Positions 28,801-38,035 of a stretch of DNA of 64,000 nt are shown in pieces. Made by a program: the position numbers and the translations under genes. Origin of the DNA: Euglena gracilis (Eukaryota > Euglenida > Euglenophyceae > Euglenales); the NCBI GenBank assembly GCA_039621445.1, contig CP154956.1:37474553-37538552 (forward strand), given 5' to 3'. Each line of letters begins with the position of its first letter. Position 1 is the stretch's first letter. The notes beneath the pieces are model-generated. The model was not told where the DNA came from. It was given only the letters and a program-made list of their open reading frames with translations, and ran no database searches.

Positions 28801-31497
28801 TGTGAGGAAAACGGTGTAAATATTTCTGATTCAAAAAACTGGGTTGTACAGGATTTTATGGCTGATTCAGGGTGTGGTGAAAAACATTCTTTGGATCAGC
28901 CCCCCAGATCTTTGAATCGGACTCGTTACTCCTGGAGGGAAGGGAAATGTTCAAGGGTTCCCATTTTGCATACAAACCTGCCACAGCCCAACCCCCCACC
29001 ATCAGCCCAGCGACCTCAGGCATCAGACTTATTCGCTGGCACGGGTTCAGTAGGGAGGCGGTTGGCAGAACGGGGGGATAAAGTTTTGTCAATTGAAAAT
29101 GCTCCTTGGACGGACTTCCACCCCCACACAGACATTTTGACCTGGGACTACAGGCGATACCCGGTTGGATTTTTTGAGGTTATTGCCGCAAGTCCCCCCT
29201 GTAATATTTATTCCACAGCTTATAACCCCAGGCCGAGGGATTTTTCCCAGGCGGATGCCCTGGTGGAGAAAGCCCTGGAAATTATAAATTATTTTCAGCC
29301 AAAGTTGTGGTGGTTGGAGAACCCCCGCACTGGTCTCTTGCGAAATAGGGAGGTGGTGAAAAACCTGCCCTATATCGACATTGATTATTGTCAGTTTTCG
29401 GATTGGGGTTATAAAAAGCCCACACGTTTCTGGTGCTGCCCTGCCATTTCACAACTACGGTCGGTGTTGTGTGATGGCGAATCGTGTCCTAACCTGGTGA
29501 TGGGGGACAATGGGCAGTTCCGGCACCGTGAATTGTTGGGGGGCAGAAAAATGAAGTTTACCCCCCGACAAAAAGGAAGAATACCCCCCCTGGTGATTGA
29601 TTATCTCCTAAGTGCTGGGGATTTTCTGGGGGGGCAGCCCAAAGAAATTTACCAAAATTCCCAGGATTTTGAGGAATGGGAAATTCCAGACCGTTGTTGT
29701 CATTTGGCCAACACCTTGAAGGTTAATCAGGTGTTGCCCATTGAAAACGAGCTGCAACTTTTGATGCTATCACAGACGTATCTCCCTAACGGAGATGCCA
29801 GGCAGCTCAGAGTTTTGGTTGACACGGGAGCCCAGGTGAACCTGGTGAAAAGGTCCATTGTCCCAAAACATTTGGCCAGGTCACCGCGAATGCCAATTCG
29901 GCTGGTGGCTGCCAACGGCCAATGTGTTTTGGGGGGAGACCAGTGTATTAAATTGGAGTTGGGTTTTCAACGCAGGGGTACGGGGCAGGGGGGCACCCAG
30001 GCCTTGTACCTCGAAGGGGAATTCTACCTCGCGGATATTGAGGTAGATGCTATACTATCGTTTCCATGGTTAGCCGAACATGGTTTGGGTGTGTTCCCAC
30101 ACCATAAGGCCTTGGTTTTTGACAACCCTAATCTGACTTTCTTGTACGGGTGGGATACAAGAAATCAGAAACGGAAATCCCATAAGGGGAAGAAAAAACA
30201 CAATTCACAAAAAAGAATTGGGGTTGTGGTTTCTAACTTCGGAGAATCCCCTGAAAACGCACCAACCACGGAGTCCCTTGAAAATGAAAAGGTGTGGTTG
30301 GACCTGCAAAAAATGAATTTGCACCAACCCTTGCAAGGCTTTGATATGCAACCAAAATTCCTTGGCAAGAAGGAATTGCATACCATAGCCAAGCATCTCA
30401 CCGAATCGCCAGCCAAGGACAAGGCAGTGAATGCCATAATCCAGGCTCGCGACTCGGGTGAGAAGGAGGACCCCAGGGTGGTAGCATTTCGGGATAAAAT
30501 TTTTCAGGATTATGAAGGGGAGGTGTTGGGTACGGAGGTACCCCCTGACCCTCCCGTACGGGGACCTTATGGTTACGCCCAGATTCCTCTGAAGGAGGGG
30601 GCTGTACCCACAAGGCAAAAACCCTTTGTGTTACACGGCGAAAGATTTGAAGCTCACAAAAAGGTCACCCAGGAATGGTGGGACCGGAAATTTGTTGAGC
30701 GTTTGCCCAAGGGAACACTTTCGGAATGGCTGTCTGTAACATTTGTAGTGCCGAAAAAAGGAGGTGAATGGAGGGGAGTGGTAGACATGCGGGGGCCTAA
30801 CAGTCAAACTAGGCGTGTGTCCTACCCCCTTCCCGTAATTGAAGACCTCCTGGTAAAACAAGGTGGAAACATGATGTTTTCCATCTTGGATTTACGGCAG
30901 GCTTTCCACCAACAGCCGTTGGACCCGGAAAGCCGGCCCATCACATGTTGTAGTACCCCCCTCGGTCTTTTTCAGTGGAGGGTTAATGTGATGGGTCTAA
31001 CAAACGCAAGCCAGCAGTTTCAACAAATGATGGAGGATCGCCTCTTCCCAGTGGGGGACGTGGCTGATCCTTACATCGACGACATTTTGATTGGAACTCG
31101 AGTGGGTCCTGGTGAGGATTTACTCGCAGCACACGACAAGGATTTGCGAAGAGTCCTTGAAGTTTTACGAAAAGACAGATTTGTAGCCGACAAAAGAAAA
31201 TGCCGTCTTTTCGTAAAAGAAGTTGAGTTTTGTGGCCATGTTCTGGGTGGTGGGGTGAGAAAACCATCCCCTGGAAAGCTAATGGCCATTGAAAAATGGG
31301 AGCTACCCCAAACAATCACGGGTCTACGTGCTTTTTGGGGGTGCACAAATTATTACAGCTCCTATGTGAAGGATTACGCCCACATTGTCGCTTGCCTTCA
31401 GGATAAGCTCAAAGTTTCTCGAGTGGACGGCAAGAAGGGTTCCAAGAAAAGGATTTCTTGGGAACCATCCGACATTGAGGCATTTGAAAAAAATTAA
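28744..31497 (+). CDS. pol: Pol of Element 2: C5-MTase-like domain, protease, RT
   Basis: In frame with gag across the UAG. Domains: C5-cytosine methyltransferase-like at about 29023-29620; protease at about 29800-30110 (LRVLVDTGAQVNLVK ... VDAILSFPWLAEHGL); RT at about 30590-31390 (WRGVVDMRGPNS, ILDLRQAFHQ, YIDDILIGT, CGHVLGGG). It stops at 31497 because a run of seven A (31487-31493) moves the frame; six A would carry on into RNase H. The product would be cleaved into separate enzymes. The MTase lies between nucleocapsid and protease, so it would be made only when the stop is read through. Confidence 0.92.
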   Translation, partial: GGQGQFEKGGAAHGRVSPPCEENGVNISDSKNWVVQDFMADSGCGEKHSLDQPPRSLNRTRYSWREGKCSRVPILHTNLPQPNPPPSAQRPQASDLFAGTGSVGRRLAERGDKVLSIENAPWTDFHPHTDILTWDYRRYPVGFFEVIAASPPCNIYSTAYNPRPRDFSQADALVEKALEIINYFQPKLWWLENPRTGLLRNREVVKNLPYIDIDYCQFSDWGYKKPTRFWCCPAISQLRSVLCDGESCPNLVMGDNGQFRHRELLGGRKMKFTPRQKGRIPPLVIDYLLSAGDFLGGQPKEIYQNSQDFEEWEIPDRCCHLANTLKVNQVLPIENELQLLMLSQTYLPNGDARQLRVLVDTGAQVNLVKRSIVPKHLARSPRMPIRLVAANGQCVLGGDQCIKLELGFQRRGTGQGGTQALYLEGEFYLADIEVDAILSFPWLAEHGLGVFPHHKALVFDNPNLTFLYGWDTRNQKRKSHKGKKKHNSQKRIGVVVSNFGESPENAPTTESLENEKVWLDLQKMNLHQPLQGFDMQPKFLGKKELHTIAKHLTESPAKDKAVNAIIQARDSGEKEDPRVVAFRDKIFQDYEGEVLGTEVPPDPPVRGPYGYAQIPLKEGAVPTRQKPFVLHGERFEAHKKVTQEWWDRKFVERLPKGTLSEWLSVTFVVPKKGGEWRGVVDMRGPNSQTRRVSYPLPVIEDLLVKQGGNMMFSILDLRQAFHQQPLDPESRPITCCSTPLGLFQWRVNVMGLTNASQQFQQMMEDRLFPVGDVADPYIDDILIGTRVGPGEDLLAAHDKDLRRVLEVLRKDRFVADKRKCRLFVKEVEFCGHVLGGGVRKPSPGKLMAIEKWELPQTITGLRAFWGCTNYYSSYVKDYAHIVACLQDKLKVSRVDGKKGSKKRISWEPSDIEAFEKN
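29023..29620 (+). other. Cytosine-C5 DNA methyltransferase-like domain
   Basis: SDLFAGTGSVGRRLAERG is a SAM-binding motif I. VLSIENAPW fits motif II. IAASPPCNIYS carries the motif IV Pro-Cys with the catalytic Cys at 29200-29202. WWLENPRTGLL is a motif VI variant (ENP in place of ENV). DYCQFSDWGYKKPTRFW sits where motif VIII (QRR-type) is expected. The pattern is closest to the compact phage/virus-type C5 methylases rather than host DNMT1/DNMT3. Key catalytic residues are present. The target-recognition region is short. Confidence 0.75.
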
Positions 31498-32937
31498 ATC
31501 ATTGTTGTGCAGTGAATTAATTTTACAACACGTTAAGCCAGACAAACCATTTGTTTTAAGAGTGGATGCCAGCCAGTATGCGGTTGGTGCCACCCTTGAA
31601 CAATTGGTTGGGGAGGACAGGGCTCCTACTCCTGAAGACGTACGGGCCAAGCGTACTGTGCCTGTCGCCTTCATGAGTAGGAAGCTAACGGGCAGCCAAA
31701 GAAACTGGGTACCTAGGGAACAGGAGACTTATGCCATAATCCTAGCCTTACAAAAGTGGGAATCATGGATTGGGCTGCAGCCCGTCCTGGTTCTCACGGA
31801 CCACAAGGCTCTAGAATCTTGGGCTAGAGAGGTTCTAGACACACCAAGTGGTCCCATTGGGAGAAGGGCTAGGTGGCATCAAATATTATCAAAATTTGAC
31901 TTATCGGTTGGGTATATCCCGGGGCGGGAGAATACCATAGCCGATTTGTTGTCAAGATGGGCTTACCCGGCCTCCCAAGCCTTGAAGGACATTTCAAGGC
32001 ATGGGTCAGCCCTTGACACCGAGGAAATGAGGGAAATCATTCAAACAGAAAAAATGGAGGAAGCCGAATGTATGTGGCTACGGTTGGTGGACCAACCAAC
32101 CACAGCCAACACATACATTCGTGGAGTCACCACACGGGGTGGTGCTACCACGCGGTCCGGGGACGCCGGTGGACGGTGCACACGACCGGGTAGGAATTCA
32201 GAACCACTTGGAGGAACAAAACCCCAGGGTTTGGGTTCAACCTCCACCCCCAAGGGAGAAAAAGGAAAACATGTTTCATTCTCAACTCGGGTTGACGAGT
32301 TTGGGAATGAGACAAGTCTTGTGGAGGAGGTCCAAGAGCCAAGGGGGGAGCATTTTCCATTGACACCCACTTCTATACCAGTTTCGCCAACAACGCCAAC
32401 CCCTGAACCTGCTGCCGCGGCTACCACTGAGGTACCTGGGGCAGACCGAGAATCACCTGTGTTGTCTTCAGGTGGTTTGAGTGGTGAGGGGGGGGAAGCC
32501 ACATCTACAACCGATTCCTCACCCATCCCCCCTGGTTCTGTGTGGGATTTATCGTGGAAGGAGGAATATTTAAAATGTCCCCGTTGGTCACCAATTTTTC
32601 AGGCTACCCAGGATTCAAAGGTGCCGTGGCCTGAAAATGTCAAGGTTTTTGGTGACAAAATGTTTTTCGAGGAGAGGCTTTGTGTGCCCAAATCTCTCCA
32701 AGAAAAACTCATTCGGGATCACCACTCATACCAAGGGCATGTGGGATTCCCAAGGCTATGGGAATGCATGTCCCTTAGGTATGATTGGGCTGATTCCTCA
32801 CTCGCTCGAGAATTTGCTAAAGGAGTCATGGGCCTTTGTGGGACTTGCCAAGCGTGCCGAAGGCCGGCGAGTCTTAAGGGTTTAGTGGAATCTACACCCA
32901 TACCCCCAGCCGTAATGTATTCGGTGGCCCTTGACAT
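31498..32937 (+). CDS. RNase H and integrase N-terminal half of Element 2 (frame 2)
   Basis: The frame is open from 31385 to 33166, but homology runs from the A7 tract to the MITE at 32946. RNase H: FVLRVDASQYAVGATL, EQETYAIILAL, VLTDHKALESW, ending IADLLSRW. Then comes a Pro/Thr/Glu-rich linker, followed by the integrase zinc finger HHSYQGH ... CGTCQAC and the first catalytic Asp in MYSVALDIFS. Beyond 32945 the frame reads MITE sequence (about 70 spurious residues). Confidence 0.88.
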
Positions 32938-32945
32938 ATTTAGCA

Positions 32946-33757
32946 TAGGGTTGTGCCTGGACTGGAAAAATAAAATATTTTTCAATTCAATTGAAAATTT
33001 TCATGAAAAATTTCAAAAAATGAAAAATATTTTGAAAAATATGACGGAGATGTTCCCAAATTGGGAAGGTGATCCTTGTTGCCTGTTCTTGAGCCGTAAA
33101 GGAAATCCCAGTGTCAACACATGCATTTGGGAAATGAATTTGACCAACCCCAGGGGTGGAGGTTGAAAGGCTTCTAAAGTGCCTTTGTGTGGGCTGAATT
33201 TCAGTTCAAAATTGTGATTTGCTTCTTCACTCCAATGAAATGATACACCAACAAAAACAACACCAACAACACCAACAAAAAATCCGGAACCCCCCTGCCC
33301 CCCCTTGTTTGGTTAACTTCGGAAGTGAACAGGGGTTGGTGCACCCGTACTGCAGGGGTAGTACGGCCAAATACACCCCGTGCACCTGGCCGTACTTGTT
33401 CACTTCAAATTTGTGTAGAAAAAAAAACGGAAAAATGTGCCTGGTCAAATCCGGGACGCGGGGGGGGGGGGGACGCGGGGGGAACACCCCCTTCGTGTTT
33501 TGCACTGGTGTTGGATGGCACAAGGGTCTCAAGGGTTAATCATTTGCACCGATATTCTCACACGTCATGGCATCCTTTTGCGGAAGAAAATGTTCCTAAA
33601 CTTGACTTTTCTTGTGGCAGCCCCTTCTGTCAGCAACCAACATGTGTGTAAAAAGAAATGATATTTTTCAAGTTTGAAAAATAAAAAAAATATTTTTCAA
33701 TTTTTCAATTGAAATTTTTCAATGAAAAATTTTATTTATTTTTCAGGCACAACCCTA
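32946..33757. mobile_element. hAT-like MITE inserted in the integrase gene
   Basis: 812 bp with 14-bp perfect terminal inverted repeats TAGGGTTGTGCCTG/CAGGCACAACCCTA and 8-bp target duplication ATTTAGCA (32938-32945, 33758-33765). Termini TA..G and an 8-bp duplication are typical of hAT transposons. Subterminal AT-rich sequence has many TGAAAAAT/ATTTTTCA copies in inverted orientation. A G run lies at 33463-33474. There is no transposase ORF, so it is nonautonomous. Removal of insert plus one duplication would leave the integrase frame intact. Confidence 0.93.
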
Positions 33758-33765
33758 ATTTAGCA

Positions 33766-34832
33766 TGCCTCTCGTGGAGTGGGAAGGCAATTCTTACGAC
33801 TCCATGATTGTGTGTGTGGATCGTCACTCCGGTTGGATAGTGGCGATCCCCCACCTAGCAAAAGGATTTACGGGAGCCAAGGCAGCCAAGCAAATGCTGT
33901 TGCATGCTTGGCGACCTTTTGGCGTCCCTTCCATTATTACTTCCGATCTGGGCTCACATTTTGTCGCCGGTTGGTGGCAGACAATGTGTGCCTTGATGGG
34001 AATTAGGCAAGCCTACTCCCAGGCCTACCATCACCAGGCGAATGGTAGGGCGGAGAGGGCTGGCCAACAAATAATGGAACGGCTTAAGAAAATTCAGGTT
34101 GAGGACAAGCTGAATTGGGTCGAAGCCCTCCCCCAAGCACTAGACCGTATTCATGATACGCCGGGGGAGAGTGGCCTCAGCCCATTTCAAATCTTGTTCG
34201 GTCGACACCGTTCATTGGGTGGTTTACCTTATGAACCGTTAAGGGATTGTGAAGATGCCAGATCATTTTTTTCTCGGCAAAGAGAAATTGATTTGGTGGT
34301 GGCTGGCAAAATGAATAATTTGCATGCCAAGCAATGTGCTCGGGCCAACCGTGGTTTAGACGGTTGGGAGCCATTGGAGGTGGGGAATCTGGTGTGGTAC
34401 CTGAGACCCCCCGATAGTGGCACAAAATTGGATTCCCGTTGGTTGGGCCCTTGCAAGGTTACCGCAAGGGAGGGAATTCATTCCTACCTAATTGAGGTCA
34501 AACCGGGCCATATTATGAAGGCCCATCGGAAGGCTTTGAAGGTATATGTGGAGGACCCCACATCCGATAAGCCTATCCCCCTGTTTTTCCACCGGCGGAC
34601 GGTACCTGAGGCGGAAGGTGCCCCAGATACCTGGTTAGTGGATAAAATCCTAAACCACAAATTCGTTAAGGGAAAAATGTTTTTCTTAACGAAGTGGCAA
34701 GGGTTTGAGGAGGCGAATTGGGAACCGGTGGAACATTTTTTCCAGGAGTATAATAGTGACGTAATAGCGTATTGCCTGGGAAAAGGGTTGCCGTTAGATG
34801 TCTCTAAGGATTTAAAGGCAACGGCAACCTGA
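33766..34832 (+). CDS. Integrase C-terminal half and chromodomain of Element 2
   Basis: Continues the integrase right after the MITE: SMIVCVDRHSGWIVAIP, second catalytic Asp in ITSDLGSHF, Glu in ANGRAERAGQQIMERL, SPFQILFGRH, and a GPF/Y-like module (WLGPCKVTAREG). A chromodomain lies at about 34625-34780 (LVDKILNHKFVKGKMFFLTKWQGFEEANWEPVEHF). The chromodomain cage looks less conserved than in Element 1 (F and W at two positions). The stop is at 34830-34832. Confidence 0.9.
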
Positions 34833-35756
34833 AAAGGGGGGAAAGGGAGGTGAAAAGGGGCCTCGAGTGGTTGCCTGGGGAGGGGGAGGTCCCACATTCT
34901 ATGCCCCTTCACAGATGCAGGTGGACCCCATCACAGGGCTGAGGCCCTGGGAAAATGACGGGAGTTTCCTCGTCATTGATTTCATTTTTTATTTCTCCCC
35001 TGAAGTTTTCATTCACCACCACCTGGTTTGGGTGAGGCTGGTGTGGGCAATCGAGTATATTTCATTGCCCCTGTTGATTTTTTGCCATTTTCCCTTTAAC
35101 TCCCGTGAAAGGATTTCAAGGGTGAATGAAGGATTCTCGTGGCTAGGGCGAAACTAGCCAGGGATCTTTATTTTTTTTTTGGGGGTGGGTGTTTTCCAAT
35201 CAAAGGATCCCACCCCGGAACGGGAAGGGATGTTGCCAACAACAACAAAAGCAAAACGTTGAATGAGTGCATGAATGCACCCGTTTTGTTTATGTTGTTG
35301 TGGGTGGATTCCGGTTTGGAAGTTTCACCAAAATTTCTTAAAGAGGACAAACCACCGGAAGCACCACCGAAGGTTTGTTCTTTTGACAGCCTCCTCCAAG
35401 TATTGGAGGGGGGGAGTAATTAGCAATGTGGATTTGAGATTGCCCTGTCGGTTTGGCTGGGCTAAGCCATATTGCCAAATTTTCAAGTGGGGGAAGGCAC
35501 TCACCCATAACGGTGTGCATGGTTTGCCACCACACTAAGGGGAGGCAAACCGGCACCCAAGGAAGACGCCGAAGCCCAACACCCCGAACTTCGACGAGGC
35601 GTTTGGCTCTGGCAACCATCACTATCCGTTTCGTTCACCTACTCAGGACGGATTATCAATTTGAAGTCTGGGACTCTGAATTGGATGAACTGAAGACGGA
35701 GTTCAAACTATTTCGGGGTCCTTTCTCAAATCGGTTGATTGGGTTATAAAATCATA
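34833..35756 (+). other. 3' untranslated part of Element 2, no gene recognised
   Basis: After integrase there is no further domain. A short frame at 35139-35423 (94 codons) has no recognised similarity and ordinary composition. The stretch is bounded on the right by the G-rich minisatellite. Confidence 0.5.
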
Positions 35757-36430
35757 CCCCCCCCCACTGCTTGATCGGCTGATCGGGGGGGGGGGGGGGC
35801 GGGGGGGGGGGCTCTGTTATTCTTCCAAAAAAAGCAAAGTGAATGTCTTCTTCAACCTCCCCGCCGGGGGGGGGGGGAGGGGGAAGGCAAGCCCTCCTGT
35901 GCCTGGGGGGGGGCGGGTGCGGTTGCCCAAGGCTTTCCCCTCGGGGGGTGGGGCAAGGCAAGCACCCTCCCTTTGCAGGGGGGGGGGGGGTTCCCCAGGG
36001 CCTCCCCGGGGGGGGGGGGGGGGGCAAGTCAAGCCCACCTCTCGCCGGGGGGGGGGGGAGGCAATCAGTTCCCAAGTCTTTCCCTAGGGGGGGGGGGGGG
36101 GGGGCAAGGCAAGCCCCCCTCTCCGCGGGGGGGGGGCAATCTTTCCCCCAAGTCTTTCCCCTCGGGGGGGGGGGGAAGTCAAGCCCCCCTTCCCCCGGGG
36201 GGGGGGGGCAAGCTTTTCCCCAGGCCTTCCCCCGGGGGGGGGGGAGGGGGGAAATTTTCATCTATAACAGAAAGGATTTTTGGTGATAATGGAACCCCTC
36301 CATTCCCTTCACGGTTGGGAATACCGTGGGGGGGGGGGGCTGATTTTTTATCCCAAGAAAGGATTTTTTTTGAGTGGTGTTGGGCCCCCATTTCCTTTCA
36401 CGGTGGTGAGAACCGTGGGGGGGGGGGGCT
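35757..36430 (+). repeat. Poly-G minisatellite in the Element 2 3' region
   Basis: Runs of 7-17 G alternate with short blocks such as CAAGNCAAGCCCCCCT and CTTTCCCC, in loose units of about 60-70 bp from about 35860 to 36240, with further G runs at 35786, 36331 and 36417. The multiple G runs could form G-quadruplexes. They are also the class of sequence most prone to length error in assemblies. Confidence 0.85.
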
Positions 36431-36605
36431 CGGTGTGGTGGAACGGGATCTATGGGTTATAGATTCCTCCTCACCGTTACGCCACCGCCTATTCACGTTG
36501 CCGAACAATGTTATCGCAATTGCGTTGCAAAAATTCAAAGTGTCTTTCATTCCCATCCCAAGGAAAGCGAGAAGGAGGGGGGGTGAAACCCCCGACTTTC
36601 GTCGC

Positions 36606-36616
36606 AAGGGGTGGAG
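36606..36616 (+). promoter_or_regulatory. Polypurine tract of Element 2
   Basis: AAGGGGTGGAG (one T) ends directly before the 3' LTR. Confidence 0.75.
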
Positions 36617-37709
36617 TGACGACCTTTTGAGGTCGACCGCCGGGCGGCGGAGTTTTTCCTTTTTAGAAGGCCTTTTTAAGGGCGGTTTAGCTCTAATTTT
36701 AAGGCTTTCTAAAGATTTCCATTAAAATTCCCTCTCCTAGGGCGCCCATGGTTTGGTTGTGCAAGGAGAGAGATTGAGTGATGCTAGGTATTCCCAAAGG
36801 GTGATTTTGGGTCTATTTAGCATATTTTTAAGCCTTTTATGCATTTTTCCTTTGGTTTTAAGGGAAAATGTTGGATTTGGTGAGAGCGCTTGCAAGCGCT
36901 TGGAACAGAATTTTAAGAGATTGGCGCCTGAGTTCCTGAAGTTTTTGCAGGGGTTTGCAAAGCTCAATAATGATGGAATTCAGCATAATTTATCAAAATC
37001 AAGGGGGGAAACCTTGATTTTGACTTGGGTTGGTTGATTTTGATGCAATGGGCAAGAATTTGGGATTTGAGAGCGCTTAGGAATCAGCGCACTCAATCCT
37101 AAATTTAACTGCCCATCAAGGGCATCAAAATCATTTTATTTTCACAGGGTTTTCCTCTTTACCTTTTGCACCATTGTATTTGTTGTGGCAAGTACATCCA
37201 ATTACAATCAAGAATTGAGTTTGGAATTTCAATTGCAATGGAAGATCAACAAAACAATCAATCATTTGAAGAAGGAGAGGTTTGTCTTCCCCCCACCTCA
37301 TCTGTGGGAAAAGGGGCAGGGGGGTGGGTCTCTTCAACTCAGGCAACCACAGGCCATTTTTCACCCCAAAACCCCCTTTTTGGCCCAGAAACTGTGAGAA
37401 ATGACACCCAGGGGGGGGTGTTGGCTCTCACTGGTTCAGCTGAGCAGGGAGGGGTTGAAACCCCAAAGGCACCCCCCTTGGAGATCCCAGTGACACCCCC
37501 CTCAGGGGTCGGGGAGGGTCCACTGGGAGGGTCCTCCTTGGAAATGATGGCCCAGTTTCGGCCACAGGGGGGGCCAGAATGGGAAAAAATTTCCGACACA
37601 AGTCGGCTCGAGGAGCCAAAAAACGATCCTACGCCGGAAACTGGCCCGGGGCGGGGGTTTCCGCTTCACCCCAGTGCTGCCGGGGGACATGGCAGCACGG
37701 GTGTGAAAC
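36617..37709 (+). repeat. 3' LTR of Element 2
   Basis: Matches 23597-24690 except T/A near 23682/36702, A/G near 23985/37005, seven against six A at the CCAAAA run, and G/A four bases from the end. A partial third copy lies at 41268-42037. Confidence 0.92.
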
Positions 37710-37890
37710 AATTTGCCATCCATGGCAGATCGTTACGTCCAGGGCTGTGGGCTTGCCATCCTGCCAGCATGCCAGTAAAAGGTCAGCGGGGCGCAGGTTA
37801 GCATCGGGGGCATTGGGGATTGCGACTTCTTATAGGTGCCGCCCCGGCGGCGCGAATGTCAGTAGGATTTGGGGGAGGGGCCCCGAATCC
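36940..37890 (+). repeat. 951-bp direct duplication, left copy
   Basis: Identical as far as I can compare to 41268-42218. It comprises the last 770 bp of the Element 2 3' LTR, about 125 bp of flank, and the 54-bp structured motif ending GAATCC. The two copies exactly bracket the RT-RNase H element. Confidence 0.88.
37837..37890 (+). repeat. 54-bp double-hairpin motif, copy 1
   Basis: TGCCGCCCCGGCGGC folds as one hairpin. GGATTTGGGG...CCCCGAATCC, 12 bases later, folds as another. The same motif recurs at 42165-42218, 46661-46714 and 49216-49271. Confidence 0.85.
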
Positions 37891-37982
37891 TACGATCCCC
37901 GATCGCCAGATCCGCGACAGTAAATTAGGTATTAGCTGCCCATCCCTTGTTCTGCAGTGTATTTTCACGAAAGGAAGTACAC
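37887..37982 (+). repeat. 96-bp repeat A1
   Basis: Begins ATCCTACGATCCCC and ends GGAAGTACAC. Identical to 41056-41151 (A2). It abuts the 54-bp structured motif on the left. Confidence 0.9.
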
Positions 37983-38035
37983 CAAGTACACCAAGCACTG
38001 GAATACGTTTGGAAAGATTATCCTGAAGCTGAGGA

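Larger units (their letters stand above)
23597..37709 (+). mobile_element. Element 2: complete Ty3/gypsy LTR retrotransposon with cytosine-MTase-like domain
   Basis: A 14.1-kb element with LTRs of about 1093 bp that differ by three substitutions and one A in a homopolymer. It has PBS TGGTAGCAGAGG directly after the 5' LTR and PPT AAGGGGTGGAG directly before the 3' LTR. Flanks GATTT (23592-23596) and AATTT (37710-37714) match at 4 of 5 positions, a probable target duplication. Order: gag with RRM-like segment and CCHC knuckle, in-frame UAG, C5-MTase-like domain, protease, RT, RNase H, integrase, chromodomain. It is damaged by an extra A in A7 (31487-31493) and by a hAT-like MITE in the integrase. 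Confidence 0.93.

Noticed and set aside
35752-36725. Gly/Pro-rich ORFs of up to 250 codons across the poly-G array
   Set aside because: Open only because G runs contain no stops; frames exist on both strands and change with tract length.
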